DNA from: Phenylobacterium sp.
Lineage (GTDB): Bacteria; Pseudomonadota; Alphaproteobacteria; Caulobacterales; Caulobacteraceae
Length of the DNA stretch: 64,000 nucleotides
Reading direction: 5' to 3'
Assembly: GCF_025351295.1 (NCBI RefSeq)
Contig: NZ_JANXWD010000038.1
Coordinates: forward strand, 1-64,000
Below, piece by piece: positions 25,988-39,764 of this stretch. Position 1 is the stretch's first letter. Each line of letters starts with the position of its first letter. Under the pieces are notes generated by a model. The model saw only the letters and a program-made list of their open reading frames with translations. It was not told the DNA's origin and ran no database searches. A program made the translations under genes and the position numbers.

Positions 25988-27730
25988 ATGACCTTCCGCG
26001 CCCCGACCCGCGACCTGGCCTTCGCCCTCAAGGCGGCCGGCCATCCGCAGCTGCTGGCCCTGGCCTTTCCCGACCTGGACGACGACACCGTGCAGGCCGT
26101 GCTTGAGGCCGCCGCCGCGTTCGCCGACCACGAACTGGCGCCGCTGAACCGCAAGGGCGACCTGGATGGCGCGCGCTATGAGAACGGCCGGGTCACCGCC
26201 GCGCCGGGATTCGCCGACGCCTACCGCCACTTCGTCGAGCAGGGCTGGAACTCGCTGTCGGCCGATCCGGAGCACGGCGGCCAGGGCCTGTCGAAGGCCA
26301 TGGAGCTGGCGGTGTTCGAGATGATCCACGCCGCGAACATGGCGTTCGGCCTGTGCCCGATGCTGACCCAGGCGGCCATCGAGGCCCTGGCCCTGCACGG
26401 CAGCGAGCGCCAGAAGCGGCTTGTGCTGCCAAAGCTGGTCAGCGGCGAGTGGACCGGCGCCATGAACCTGACCGAGCCACAGGCCGGCTCGGACCTGGCG
26501 GCGCTGACCACCCGCGCCGATCCCGACGGGGCCGGCGGCTACCGCCTCTCGGGGCAGAAGATCTTCATCACCTGGGGCGACCACGACGCGGCCGACAACA
26601 TCTGCCACCTGGTGCTGGCCCGCACCCCCGACGCGCCGCCCGGGGTGAAGGGCATCAGCCTGTTCCTGACCACCAAGCGGGAGGTCCGGGACGACGGATC
26701 GCTGGGCGGCCTCAACGACCTGCGGGCGGGGTCGATCGAGCACAAGCTGGGCATCCACGGCTCGCCCACCTGCGTGATGCTGTTCGAGGGCGCGCAAGCC
26801 GAGCTGGTCGGCGAGCTGGGCCAGGGCCTGCCCAACATGTTCGTGATGATGAACGCCGCGCGCCTGCAGGTGGGGGTCCAGGGGGTCGCGATCGCCGAGC
26901 GGGCCTTCCAGCAGGCGCTGGAATTCAGCCAGGAGCGCCGGCAGGGGCGCGCCGCCTGGGGCGCCGACGGCGCGATCTATGGCCACCCGGACGTGCGCCG
27001 CACCCTGATGCTGATGAAGGCCAAGATCGAGGCGGCGCGCGGCATCTGCCTGACCACCGGCGTGCTGGCCGACCTGGCCCGCCTGGCCGGCAGCGAGGCG
27101 GACCGCGCGGCGGCTAGGGCGCGCCAGGAGCTGCTGACCCCGATCGCCAAGGCGTGGTCCACCGACGTCGGCGTGGAGGTGGCCTCGCAGGGGGTGCAGA
27201 TCCACGGCGGCATGGGCTTCATCGAGGAGACCGGCGCGGCCCAGCACTACCGCGACGCCCGCATCGCGCCGATCTACGAAGGCACCAACGGCATCCAGGC
27301 CATGGACCTGGTCGGCCGCAAGGTGCGGCTGAACGGCGGCGAGACGCTCCGGGCGCTGTGCGCCGACATGCAGGCCACCGCCGAGATGCTCCAGGAGGCG
27401 CCGGGCCTGGCCGCGGTCGGTCAGCGGCTGGCCGCCGGGGTCGCGGCGCTGGAGCGAGCCTCGGACGCCGTGGTTGCCGCCGACAACATCACGGCGCTGG
27501 CCGTGGCGACGCCGTTCCTGAAGCTGGCCGGCGACGTGGTCGGCGGCTGGGTGCTGGGCCGCCAGGCGCTGGCGGCGGCCGGGTCGGACGACCCGTGGCT
27601 GGTGGCCAAGGGCGGCCTGGCGCGGCTCTACGCCAGCCAGGTGCTGAGCCTGGCCCCCGGCCAGGCCGACGGCATAGCCGACGGCGCGGGCGACCTGGAG
27701 ACCACGACCGCCGCCGCCCTGGCGGGCTAG
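25988..27730 (+). CDS. Acyl-CoA dehydrogenase (AidB/FadE12-like long form)
   Basis: A 580-residue FAD enzyme that introduces a trans-2 double bond into acyl-CoA. The start at 25988 (MTFRAPTRDLAFALKAAGHP) is the usual N-terminus of this large-form group. Motifs are NLTEPQAGSDLAALTTRA, KIFITWGDHD, GIHGSPTCVMLFEGA and the C-terminal GGMGFIEETGAAQHYRDARI followed by APIYEGTNGIQAMDLVGRK, which holds the catalytic Glu (IYEGTN). The extra C-terminal helical domain of about 120 residues is normal for this subgroup. Chain-length preference is unknown. Confidence 0.9.
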   Translation: MTFRAPTRDLAFALKAAGHPQLLALAFPDLDDDTVQAVLEAAAAFADHELAPLNRKGDLDGARYENGRVTAAPGFADAYRHFVEQGWNSLSADPEHGGQGLSKAMELAVFEMIHAANMAFGLCPMLTQAAIEALALHGSERQKRLVLPKLVSGEWTGAMNLTEPQAGSDLAALTTRADPDGAGGYRLSGQKIFITWGDHDAADNICHLVLARTPDAPPGVKGISLFLTTKREVRDDGSLGGLNDLRAGSIEHKLGIHGSPTCVMLFEGAQAELVGELGQGLPNMFVMMNAARLQVGVQGVAIAERAFQQALEFSQERRQGRAAWGADGAIYGHPDVRRTLMLMKAKIEAARGICLTTGVLADLARLAGSEADRAAARARQELLTPIAKAWSTDVGVEVASQGVQIHGGMGFIEETGAAQHYRDARIAPIYEGTNGIQAMDLVGRKVRLNGGETLRALCADMQATAEMLQEAPGLAAVGQRLAAGVAALERASDAVVAADNITALAVATPFLKLAGDVVGGWVLGRQALAAAGSDDPWLVAKGGLARLYASQVLSLAPGQADGIADGAGDLETTTAAALAG

Positions 27731-27810
27731 GTTCGCGGCGGTCCGCGACCGACCCCGTTCGCCGTTGATTCATCTCTGACCCCTACGATCCTGCGATGGG
27801 GAAGCGTGAG

Positions 27811-29682
<1,872 letters not shown>

Positions 29683-29686
29683 GAGC

Positions 29687-30868
29687 CTAGGCCGCCGCCA
29701 GCGCCGGCAGGTCGTGCAGGGTGCGGTCCAGGCCTGCGCCCATCAGGTCGATGAAGTTGTCGCGGTAGAACTTGCGCTTCAGGACCTCGTCCACGCCGGC
29801 CAGGTTGTCGTTGAACCGCTTCAGCGGGTTGCGGCCGCCCTCGACGTGCGGGAAGTCGGAAGAGAACAGCACCGTGTCCTCGCCAGAGTTCTCCAGGATC
29901 CAGCGCACGTCCTCGTGCGGATAGGGGGTGACGCGCAGCTGGCGGCGCAGGATCTCGCTGGGCGTGCCGGAGAGGGTCTGTAGGCGCTCCTCCTTGCCGA
30001 ACGCCGCGACGCCGCTATCCAGGAACTTCATCAGGCTGGGGAGCCAGGAGGCGCCCAGCTCGATGGCGCCGAACTTCAGCTTCGGGAAGCGGTCGAAGAC
30101 GCCGTCGATGACCAGGGCCGAGAGCGTCTGCCAGAGGCTGAGCGGGATCGCCATGAAGGTCAGCGAGGTGAAGTTCTCGTCGCCGCCGTGGAAGTCCTTC
30201 ACGAACGGCAGGCCGTTCTCCAGGTAGTCCTTGTGCATCTTCTCCTCGCCGCCGACGTGGAACAGGATCGGCACGCCCGCCTCCTGGGCCACCGCCCACA
30301 GCGGGTCGAGCTCGCGATGGCTGGCTGAGAAGCCTGGCGGGTGACGGGAGGGGACCACCAGACCCTTGGCGCCCAGGCGGATGGCCTCGCGGGCGATTTC
30401 CGGCGCGCGAGCGCGGTCGACCAGCGGCACATAGCCGGTGGCCAGCAGCCGGCGGTCGACCGAACAGAACTCGGTCATCATGCGGTTGTGGGCGCGGGCG
30501 GCCTCGACGGCCAGTTCCACCTCGCCCATCTGCTCCAGGCCGAAGTTCGACAGGCAGGCGGTGGTGAACACCAGCTGGCTGGCGAAGCCCAGGTAGTCCA
30601 GGGTCCGGGGCCGGTCGTCGGCCCTGAAGGCGCCCAGCGCCTCGTAGTTCTTGCGCAGCAGGATATTGGCCTCGGCGCCGGCCAGGAATTCGGGGTCGCG
30701 GGCCTTGTCGGCGGCCTTCGCGAACCACTCGGGCAGCACGTCCTTGCGGCCGGTCTTGGCCACGAAGTCGTCGCGGAACCGGGGGTCGAGGTAGCGGTTG
30801 ATGGTGCCCGGCAGCTCCATGACGTGGCTGTCCGCGTCGTGCACGGTCTGGCCCTCGACATATGCCAT
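29687..30868 (-). CDS. Amidohydrolase family protein (amidohydrolase 2)
   Basis: A 393-residue TIM-barrel metal hydrolase of the amidohydrolase-2/ACMSD-like group. The N-terminal [12 protein letters not shown] carries a D-x-x-x-H-like metal motif. Later features are [42 protein letters not shown] and [15 protein letters not shown], whose Asp is the conserved active-site residue of the family. Members act as decarboxylases or hydrolases on aromatic or cyclic substrates. The start lies only 16 bp from the divergent glycosylase start, so the promoters must overlap coding ends. Confidence 0.85.
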   Translation of the reverse strand: MAYVEGQTVHDADSHVMELPGTINRYLDPRFRDDFVAKTGRKDVLPEWFAKAADKARDPEFLAGAEANILLRKNYEALGAFRADDRPRTLDYLGFASQLVFTTACLSNFGLEQMGEVELAVEAARAHNRMMTEFCSVDRRLLATGYVPLVDRARAPEIAREAIRLGAKGLVVPSRHPPGFSASHRELDPLWAVAQEAGVPILFHVGGEEKMHKDYLENGLPFVKDFHGGDENFTSLTFMAIPLSLWQTLSALVIDGVFDRFPKLKFGAIELGASWLPSLMKFLDSGVAAFGKEERLQTLSGTPSEILRRQLRVTPYPHEDVRWILENSGEDTVLFSSDFPHVEGGRNPLKRFNDNLAGVDEVLKRKFYRDNFIDLMGAGLDRTLHDLPALAAA

Positions 30869-30884
30869 GGCGCATCCTCCCCAG

Positions 30885-31481
30885 ATGACTTCGTTCAGCG
30901 CCGGACATTCCGGACCTTCGAAAGCGCCGCGTCAAGGGTTCTGGACTCGCCATCCGGCGCAGGTGGCGCCCGATCTGATCGGCTGGGAGGTATTGGTGGA
31001 TGGGGTCGGCGGGCGGATCGTGGAGACCGAGGCCTATCACCCCGAGGATCCCGCCTCGCACACCTTCCCGGGGCCGACGCCGCGCAACGCGGTGATGTTC
31101 GGGCCGCCGGCGCACCTATACGTCTACCGGTCGTACGGCCTCCACTGGTGCATGAACTTCGTCTGCGGCGCGGAGCCCGGCGGGGCGGTGCTGATCCGGG
31201 CGCTGGAGCCGACCGCCGGGCTGGAGATCATGCGCGCCCGGCGCGGCTTTGAGCCGGCGCGCGCGCTGTGCTCCGGCCCGGGCAAGCTGTGCCAGGCGCT
31301 GGCCGTCACCCAGGCCCAGAATGGCCTGTCGCTGGAGGCGCCGCCGTTCGCGCTGCGGGAGGGCCGGGCCGGCGCGGTCGTGGCCGGTCCTCGGATCGGC
31401 CTGACCAAGGCGGCAGAGGTCCCGTGGCGGTTCGGAGAGGCCGGCTCGAAGTTCCTGAGCCGGCCGTTTCCCAAGGTGTGA
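30885..31481 (+). CDS. mpg: DNA-3-methyladenine glycosylase (AAG/MPG type)
   Basis: A 198-residue base-excision repair enzyme of the AAG fold that removes alkylated or deaminated purines. The hallmark [20 protein letters not shown] has the general-base Glu (E49) and base-intercalating Tyr. [20 protein letters not shown] and MNFVC follow, then [12 protein letters not shown]. The start is the ATG at 30885; the ribosome-binding site is poor and no later ATG keeps the fold, so the first 15 or so residues are uncertain. An inverted REP-like hairpin follows at 31502-31532. Confidence 0.88.
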   Translation: MTSFSAGHSGPSKAPRQGFWTRHPAQVAPDLIGWEVLVDGVGGRIVETEAYHPEDPASHTFPGPTPRNAVMFGPPAHLYVYRSYGLHWCMNFVCGAEPGGAVLIRALEPTAGLEIMRARRGFEPARALCSGPGKLCQALAVTQAQNGLSLEAPPFALREGRAGAVVAGPRIGLTKAAEVPWRFGEAGSKFLSRPFPKV

Positions 31482-31501
31482 GCGCCTGCCAGCACCCTGA
31501 C

Positions 31502-31532
31502 CGTCATCCCGCGGCTTGTCCGCGGGATGACG
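31502..31532. repeat. REP-like palindrome, possibly a bidirectional terminator
   Basis: A perfect 13-bp stem, CGTCATCCCGCGG (31502-31514) and its complement (31520-31532), has loop CTTGT. It has the same outer sequence and loop as the element at 19758. It lies between convergent genes. Confidence 0.8.
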
Positions 31533-31555
31533 ATCTACGGGGGTGGGTATGGCGC

Positions 31556-32038
31556 CTACAGCTGGGCCAGCATGTAGTCGGCGGCGGAGACCTTGAACTC
31601 GCCGCCCTGCTCGACGTTGAGCTCGGTCACCACGCCGTCCTTGACCACCATGGAGTAGCGCTGCGAGCGCTTGCCCAGGCCGAAGCGGCTGCCGTCCATC
31701 TCCAGGCCGACGGCGGCGGTGAAATCGCCGTTGCCGTCGCCCAGCATGACGATGTCGTCGCCGACCGCCTGGTCCTCGCCCCAGGCCTTCATCACGAAGG
31801 CGTCGTTCACCGACAGGCAGGCGATCACATCGACGCCCTTGGCCTTCAGCTCGGGGCCGAGCTGCTTGAAGCCCGGCAGGTGCTTGGCCGAGCAGGTGGG
31901 GGTGAAGGCGCCCGGCAGGGCGAACAGGGCCACGGTCTTGCCGGCGAAGAACGCGCCCGTCTGGACCGGCTTGGGGCCTTCGGCGGTCGCCTGGCTGATG
32001 GTCACGTCGGGGACCTTGTCGCCCACTTTGATGGTCAT
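31556..32038 (-). CDS. Peroxiredoxin (Prx5/glutaredoxin-type family)
   Basis: A 160-residue peroxiredoxin that reduces hydrogen peroxide and organic peroxides. The start at 32038 gives MTIKVGDKVPDVTIS, the normal N-terminus. The peroxidatic Cys is in ALPGAFTPTCSAKHLPGF (C49), with the catalytic Thr three residues before it. Other motifs are CLSVNDAFVMKAWGE and RFGLGKRSQRYSMVV. No second Cys equivalent to the resolving Cys of eukaryotic Prx5 is evident except C75, so a 1-Cys mechanism with glutathione or glutaredoxin is plausible. Divergent from yqgE. Confidence 0.92.
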   Translation of the reverse strand: MTIKVGDKVPDVTISQATAEGPKPVQTGAFFAGKTVALFALPGAFTPTCSAKHLPGFKQLGPELKAKGVDVIACLSVNDAFVMKAWGEDQAVGDDIVMLGDGNGDFTAAVGLEMDGSRFGLGKRSQRYSMVVKDGVVTELNVEQGGEFKVSAADYMLAQL

Positions 32039-32174
32039 GGCGGTGAATTCCTTGGCTTTGGGGGGAACAGGAAATGACGCTGATAGCCGATCGGACGGCC
32101 GGACGGTAACCTCGATTTCCGGCTGGCGAACACAGCCCCTTGATGTCGCCACGATCCGGCGGAATCTTTCGGTC

Positions 32175-32738
32175 ATGGACGGCGCGTTCCTCAACGGCCA
32201 GATGCTGATCGCCATGCCGGGGATCGGCGACCCGCGCTTCGAGCGGTCGCTGATCCTGGTCTGCGCCCACGATGGCGACCACGCCATGGGCATCGCCGTG
32301 AACCGGCCGGTCGAGGGCCTGACCATCCCCGACCTGCTGGAGCGGCTGAAGATCCGGACGAGCGGCAAGCTGGACGACGACTTGGTGCTGGTGGGCGGGC
32401 CGGTGGAGGTCGAGCGCGGCTTCGTGCTCCACACCGACGACTACCGCGCCGAGCACAGCCTGGAGGTGGACGGCGGCCTGGCGCTGACCACCACCCGCGA
32501 GGTGCTGGAGGCCATGGGCCGCCGCAATGCGCAGCCCCGCCGGGCGATCCTGGCGCTGGGCTACGCAGGCTGGGGCGCCGGGCAGCTGGAGCACGAGATC
32601 CGCGAGAACGTCTGGCTCACCTGCGACGCCGACGAGGCCCTGGTGTTCGACGACGACTACCACAGCAAGTGGACCCGTGCGCTGGCCAAGCTGCGCATCG
32701 ACCCGAAATTCCTGAGCGCCGAGGGTGGGCGGGCGTAG
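32175..32738 (+). CDS. yqgE: YqgE/AlgH family protein
   Basis: A 187-residue UPF0301 protein. Diagnostic segments are FLNGQMLIAMPGIGDPRFER, HDGDHAMGIAVNRP, LVLVGGPVEVERGFVLHT, LALGYAGWGAGQLEHEI and NVWLTCDADEALVF. The structure is known for homologues but the function is not; in Pseudomonas, AlgH influences alginate production. The start at 32175 agrees with family length. Convergent with pdeA. Confidence 0.93.
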   Translation: MDGAFLNGQMLIAMPGIGDPRFERSLILVCAHDGDHAMGIAVNRPVEGLTIPDLLERLKIRTSGKLDDDLVLVGGPVEVERGFVLHTDDYRAEHSLEVDGGLALTTTREVLEAMGRRNAQPRRAILALGYAGWGAGQLEHEIRENVWLTCDADEALVFDDDYHSKWTRALAKLRIDPKFLSAEGGRA

Positions 32739-32765
32739 GGCGTCGTCGGGGTCGAGCTCGGGCTC

Positions 32766-32816
32766 AGTCGCGGGCGCCCAATTCCTCCCCCAACGGGGGT
32801 AGGACCTTCGCGACTG
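32766..32816. repeat. Nested palindrome between yqgE and pdeA
   Basis: AGTCGCG (32766-32772) pairs with CGCGACT (32810-32816). Inside, CCTCCCCC AAC GGGGGTAGG (32784-32802) forms a second stem with one mismatch/bulge. It resembles the CCTCCCCC-type hairpins elsewhere in the window and may end transcription from both sides. Confidence 0.55.
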
Positions 32817-32824
32817 GGCGCGGG

Positions 32825-34483
32825 TCAGCCGCGCGCCTTTACCGGGGCCGCGCCGTCGACGTAGCTTTCGTTGAGGTAGACTTCGGCTTCCTGAGCCGAG
32901 AGGGCGGGGGCATAGCCGAAGCCCTGGCCGTAGTCGCAGCCCAGCGAGAGGAGCTGGCGGGCCATGCCGGCGTTCTCGACGCCCTCGGCGACGACTTCCA
33001 TATCGAGGTCCTGGCCCAGCTTGACCACCGAGGTGACGATCTTCACGGAGCCCGGGTTGCTGGCCATGGTGCGCACGAAGTAGCGGTCGATCTTCAGGGT
33101 GTCGAACGGCAGGCGGGTGAGGTAGCTGAGCGACGAGAAGCCGGTGCCGAAGTCGTCCAGGGCCAGGGCGGCGCCGGCCTGGCGCAGTTCGTGCAGCACC
33201 ACGGCGGCGCGGTCCGGGTCGCGCATGACGTCGCCCTCGGTAACTTCCAGCTTCAGCGCGCCCGGCGGCAGGCCGGTCTCGGCGCGGATCGCCTTGACGT
33301 CGGCGACCAGGTCGGGGCGGTCGAGCTCGCCGGTGGAGAGGTTCACGGCCACGGTGAGCTCGCCGGCGGCGCGGTGGCGCTTGCGCCAGATGGCCAGCTG
33401 CTTGGAGGCCTCGCGCATCATCATCGCGCCCAGCTCGGGCATCAGGCCCATCTCTTCGCAGAGCGGCAGGAAGTCGTCGGGCATCACCAGGCCGCGGCGC
33501 GGGTGGCGCCAGCGGACCAGGGCCTCGAAGCCGGAGAGCGCGCCGGTCGAGAGGCGCACGATCGGCTGGTAGAAGGGCATCAGCTCGCCACGGCGCAGCG
33601 CGCCCTTGAGGTCGCCTTCCAGGGCCAGGCGGGACAGGCCGTCGGTCTCCAGGCCGCGGCCATAAGCGGCGGCGCCGCCGCGACCGTGGCGCTTGGCCGA
33701 TTCCACCGCCAGCTCGGCGCGGCGCAGCAGTTCGGTGGCCTCCGGAGCCTCCTCGCCGCCGGGCGCGCGCACGGCGCCGATGGAAAGGGTCGGGTGGATG
33801 TCGAAGCCGGCCACCCGCAGCGGCTGTTCCAGGGCGTGGCGCAGGGTCTCGGCGCCGGGCGAGGCGCCCAGGGGCGCCATGGCGGCGAACTCGTCCTCGC
33901 CGATCCGCGCCAGCAGGGCCCCGGGCGGGAAGGCGGCGGCCAGGCGCGAGCCCAGGGCGGCCAGCACCAGGTCGGCCCGCTCGTGACCCAGCGCCTCGTT
34001 GAGCCGGCGCAGGCGGTCCAGGTCGGCGACGATCAGCTCGTGCTCGCCCGGAGTCTGCAGGCGCTCACGGGCCAGGGTGATGAAGCTTTCGCGGTTGGCG
34101 AGTCCGGTCAGGGTATCGACGCCGGAGGCCGCGAACCGCACCTCGGCGGCGACCACGCCGGCGGCGCGCACGCCCTCCTCCAGCCAGACGCCGCGCCAGA
34201 TGCAGGGGGCCCCGCCGCGCAGCCGCAGGCGCACGGCCACCTCGCCGCCCGGCGGCTGCAGGCGCAGGATATCCTCGGCGATGGCGCGGTCCTGGGGCAG
34301 GGCCAGGGCGCGGAAGGCGGCGGAGGAACAGTCGGGGGCCAACGGACCCAGGCCGAGCGGCCGGGTGGAACCGGTCAGGCGCAGACGGTCCTTCTCAGGC
34401 TCCCAGACCCACAGGGCGACTTCCGCCGCGCCGAGGGCCTCAAGCGTGGCCGTCGCGTCCCAGATCCAACGTTCGTTGGCCAT
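32825..34483 (-). CDS. pdeA: c-di-GMP phosphodiesterase PdeA (PAS-GGDEF-EAL)
   Basis: A 552-residue protein read from ATG 34483 (MANERWIWDATATLEALGAA). It has an N-terminal PAS-like domain (about 1-115), a degenerate GGDEF domain with GEDEF at 195-199 and GLANRESF, and an EAL domain with EALVRW (E320), NLSTGELDRPDL, LDDFGTGFSSLSYL and KIDRYFVR. In Caulobacter PdeA the GEDEF domain binds GTP and activates the EAL phosphodiesterase, and the protein is destroyed by ClpXP with CpdR, depending on a C-terminal Arg-Gly. This protein also ends KARG. The GEDEF and the RG terminus together make the orthology strong. It follows the acetyltransferase gene by 40 bp. Confidence 0.88.
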   Translation of the reverse strand: MANERWIWDATATLEALGAAEVALWVWEPEKDRLRLTGSTRPLGLGPLAPDCSSAAFRALALPQDRAIAEDILRLQPPGGEVAVRLRLRGGAPCIWRGVWLEEGVRAAGVVAAEVRFAASGVDTLTGLANRESFITLARERLQTPGEHELIVADLDRLRRLNEALGHERADLVLAALGSRLAAAFPPGALLARIGEDEFAAMAPLGASPGAETLRHALEQPLRVAGFDIHPTLSIGAVRAPGGEEAPEATELLRRAELAVESAKRHGRGGAAAYGRGLETDGLSRLALEGDLKGALRRGELMPFYQPIVRLSTGALSGFEALVRWRHPRRGLVMPDDFLPLCEEMGLMPELGAMMMREASKQLAIWRKRHRAAGELTVAVNLSTGELDRPDLVADVKAIRAETGLPPGALKLEVTEGDVMRDPDRAAVVLHELRQAGAALALDDFGTGFSSLSYLTRLPFDTLKIDRYFVRTMASNPGSVKIVTSVVKLGQDLDMEVVAEGVENAGMARQLLSLGCDYGQGFGYAPALSAQEAEVYLNESYVDGAAPVKARG

Positions 34484-34523
34484 TCCGTCCCGAAGCCCGA
34501 GCCCACACCACCGAGGTTCGGCC

Positions 34524-35135
34524 TCAGACCGATACCCCCTCGTCCGGCCCGTCATGTCCCCCGTAGGGCGACAGCCGACCGAACAGGACATGGTCTCGCC
34601 AAGCGCCGTTAATTTTCAGATAAGCCTGGGCGAACCCCTCCTCGGCGAACCCGGCCCTGGCGAGCAGTTTTCGCGAGGGTGCGTTGTCGGGAATGCAGGC
34701 CGCCTCCAGCCGGTGGAGCGCCAGGGTGCGGAAGGCGAACTCGCTCAAGCCGCGCACGGCGCCCAGGGTCAGGCCCTGGCGGGTGAAGGGCCGGCCGCAC
34801 CAGTAGCCCACCGACCCCATCTGGGCGACGCCGCGGCGGACGTTGGAGAGGGTGATGCCGCCGGTCAGGGCGTCGTCCGAGGCGCGGAACACGAAAAACG
34901 GATAGGCCAGCCCCGCCTCGCGGTCGCGGGCATAGGCCAGGAGGCGGCGGCGAAAGGCGGCGCGGCTCAGGTCGTCGGCCGGCCAGGTGGGTTCCCACGG
35001 CTGCAGGAACGCCCGGCTGTGGGCGCGCAGCTCGCGCCAGTCGGTGAAGTCGGAGGCGCGCGGCGGACGCAGCCAGACCCCCTCACCCTCGACGCGAAGT
35101 CCGCTCTCCGGCGCAATCCAGTCCAGCAGGGCCAT
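34524..35135 (-). CDS. RimJ/RimL-type GNAT N-acetyltransferase
   Basis: A 203-residue acetyltransferase of the ribosomal-protein/aminoglycoside-type GNAT subgroup. The start at 35135 (MALLDWIAPESGLRVEGEGV) precedes the typical VWLRPPRASDFTDWRELRA. Motif A is SVGYWCGRPFTRQGLTLGAV, then LHRLEAACIPDNAPSRKLLA and RAGFAEEGFAQAYLKINGAW, the classic RimJ ending. It may acetylate the N-terminal amine of a ribosomal protein. It is probably co-transcribed with pdeA and divergent from the first PAS hybrid kinase (164 bp between). Confidence 0.9.
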   Translation of the reverse strand: MALLDWIAPESGLRVEGEGVWLRPPRASDFTDWRELRAHSRAFLQPWEPTWPADDLSRAAFRRRLLAYARDREAGLAYPFFVFRASDDALTGGITLSNVRRGVAQMGSVGYWCGRPFTRQGLTLGAVRGLSEFAFRTLALHRLEAACIPDNAPSRKLLARAGFAEEGFAQAYLKINGAWRDHVLFGRLSPYGGHDGPDEGVSV

Positions 35136-35299
35136 GCGTCGAAGCGTCGCGTAATTCGCGGCCGGGTCAAGGGGGTGCGACGCGGGGCTGCGACCAGCCC
35201 CGCGCCAGAAGGCCGCATACCGTTTGTTCGGCTCGTCACCTTGCGTTAAGCGCCCGGCCGCCACGGTGACGGCAAGATCGGCAAGATCCGGAGGTCTCG

Positions 35300-37609
<2,310 letters not shown>

Positions 37610-37714
37610 GCCGGCGGCTCCTGCGCCACGATGCCGCAAGGGGCCGCATGACGCCGTTGCATCGGCCTTAAGCCTGTGTCGCGCAGGATCGGTCGCAAAT
37701 ATCGGAGGGGTGTC

Positions 37715-39751
37715 TTGCGGCAGCGTCAAGGTGGCCAGGGGAGCAGCTATGCCGGCGCACAATACGCGGCGACGCGCTTCGCGCGCCTGACGCGACGGAC
37801 CCACCCCGCCGCGCGACCCGTGGTCGATCCGCGCCAGGCGGCCCTGGTCACCCTGATCGGCTCGCTGCCCCTGCGCGTGCTGATGGTCGATCGGGCGACC
37901 CGCGTCCTGGCCGCGAGCAAGTCGTCGGCAGGCGGCATGGGTGGGGAGGAAGCCGATTTCACCGGCCGCTGCATCTTCGACATCGACCCCGAATACTTCG
38001 GCCCCTACCGCGCGATCCTCGACCGCTGCCTGGCCGGCGAGACCTTCTCCGCACCCCGGGTCCGGGCCCGCGAGCCGGACGGGTCGGATATCTGGCTGCG
38101 CACCCAGATCAGCCCCTGGTTCGATTCAGCGGGCCGGATCGCCGGGGCGATCTCGGTGTCGGTGGACATCACCGACATGACCGAGGCCCTGCGCGCCAGC
38201 GAGCGCTCCGAACAGCGCCTGCAGATGGCGGTGGAGATCGCCGACCTGCACGTCTGGGAGCTGGACTACGCCACCGGCGAGATCATCGCCGTGGGCGCCA
38301 ACGAGACCTTCTTCGACGGCTCGCTCAGCGATGCAGAGATCGCGGCCGACCTCAACATCACCATCCATCCGGAGGACCGCGCGCGGATCGCCGACCTCTG
38401 GGCGGCGTCCCTGGAGACCGACACGCCCTACCGGCCGGAGTACCGGATCAACCGGGCCGACGACAAGGAAGTCTGGGCGGCGTGTACGACCCGGCTGCTG
38501 CGCGACGAGGCGGGCGAGCCGATGCGCCTGCTGGGCGCCATGCAGAACATCACCGAGCGCAAGCTTGCCGAGGCGGCGCTGGTCCAGGCCCGGGACGACG
38601 CCGAGGCCGCCAACCGCGCCAAGAGCGCCTTCCTGGCCACCATGAGCCACGAAATCCGCACCCCGCTGAACGGCGTGCTGGGCATGGCCCAGGCGATGGC
38701 CGCCGACGAGCTGGTCGGTCGCCAGCGCGCGCGGCTGGACACCATCCGCCAGTCCGGCGAGGTGCTGCTGACCGTGCTCAACGACGTCCTCGACCTGTCC
38801 AAGATCGAGGCGGGCAAGCTGCAGCTCGAGGTCGTGGACTTCGAGCTCTCGCGCCTGGTCAGGACCGCCCACGACGCCTTCGCCGCCGTGGCCGCCGGGC
38901 GCGGCCTGGGCTTGGTAACCGAGATCGACCCCACCGCGCGCGGCCGGTATCGCGGCGACTGCGGGCGCCTGCGCCAGGTGCTCTACAACCTGGTGTCCAA
39001 CGCCCTGAAGTTTACCGAGGTGGGCGAGGTGCGGCTCCAGGTCAGCCGCCGCGGCGAGGCCCTGGTGTTCGCGGTGGTCGACAGCGGCATCGGCATTCCC
39101 GCCAACCGCCTGCCGCAGCTGTTCAACAAGTTCGAGCAGGTCGACGCATCCACCACCCGCCGGTTCGGCGGCACCGGCCTGGGCCTGGCAATCTGCCGCG
39201 ACCTGGCCACCCTGATGGGCGGCGATATCGAGGTCGCCAGCCAACCCGGCGTCGGCAGCCAGTTCCGGCTGGTGGTCCCGTTGCCCTGGATCGGCGACGA
39301 AGGCACGGCGGCGGACGCGCCCGCGCCGGCGGACGTCGCGCTCGAGGCCGGCGGCGGCCTGCGCGTGCTGGCGGCCGAAGACAACAGCGTCAACCAGCTG
39401 GTGCTGCGCACCCTGCTGCAGCGGGTGGGCATCGATCCCCACATCGTCAGCGACGGCGCCGAGGCCGTGGCCGCCTGGCGCACGCAGGACTGGGACGTGA
39501 TCCTGATGGACGTCCAGATGCCGGTGATGGACGGCCCCGCCGCCACCCGAGCGATCCGCGCCGCGGAACTGGCCGGCGGCCGGCCGCGCACGCCGATCCT
39601 GGCGCTCACCGCCAACGCCATGGCCCATCAGGTCGCCGACTACCTCGCCGCCGGCATGGACGGCGTGGTGGCCAAGCCAATCCGGGTCGAAGAGCTGTTC
39701 GGGGCCCTGCAGGCGATCCTGGACGGGGCGGGGGTCGCGGAAGCGGCCTGA
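37715..39751 (+). CDS. PAS-PAS hybrid sensor histidine kinase (second of a paralogous pair)
   Basis: A 678-residue kinase. I choose TTG 37715 because GGAGGGG stands 4 bases before it; a GTG at 37676 would be the longer option. It lacks the GAF-like N-terminus of its neighbour and starts almost directly with the PAS pair (about 45-290). HisKA carries [20 protein letters not shown] (H312), HATPase_c NLVSNALKFTEVGE and DSGIGIP, and the receiver VILMDVQMPVMDGP (D599). Long identical blocks with the upstream kinase ([13 protein letters not shown] versus [25 protein letters not shown] in both) show tandem duplication. The second PAS is more conserved than the first, so the input signal may have diverged. 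Confidence 0.9.
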   Translation: MRQRQGGQGSSYAGAQYAATRFARLTRRTHPAARPVVDPRQAALVTLIGSLPLRVLMVDRATRVLAASKSSAGGMGGEEADFTGRCIFDIDPEYFGPYRAILDRCLAGETFSAPRVRAREPDGSDIWLRTQISPWFDSAGRIAGAISVSVDITDMTEALRASERSEQRLQMAVEIADLHVWELDYATGEIIAVGANETFFDGSLSDAEIAADLNITIHPEDRARIADLWAASLETDTPYRPEYRINRADDKEVWAACTTRLLRDEAGEPMRLLGAMQNITERKLAEAALVQARDDAEAANRAKSAFLATMSHEIRTPLNGVLGMAQAMAADELVGRQRARLDTIRQSGEVLLTVLNDVLDLSKIEAGKLQLEVVDFELSRLVRTAHDAFAAVAAGRGLGLVTEIDPTARGRYRGDCGRLRQVLYNLVSNALKFTEVGEVRLQVSRRGEALVFAVVDSGIGIPANRLPQLFNKFEQVDASTTRRFGGTGLGLAICRDLATLMGGDIEVASQPGVGSQFRLVVPLPWIGDEGTAADAPAPADVALEAGGGLRVLAAEDNSVNQLVLRTLLQRVGIDPHIVSDGAEAVAAWRTQDWDVILMDVQMPVMDGPAATRAIRAAELAGGRPRTPILALTANAMAHQVADYLAAGMDGVVAKPIRVEELFGALQAILDGAGVAEAA

Positions 39752-39764
39752 GCGTCTCTCTTGC

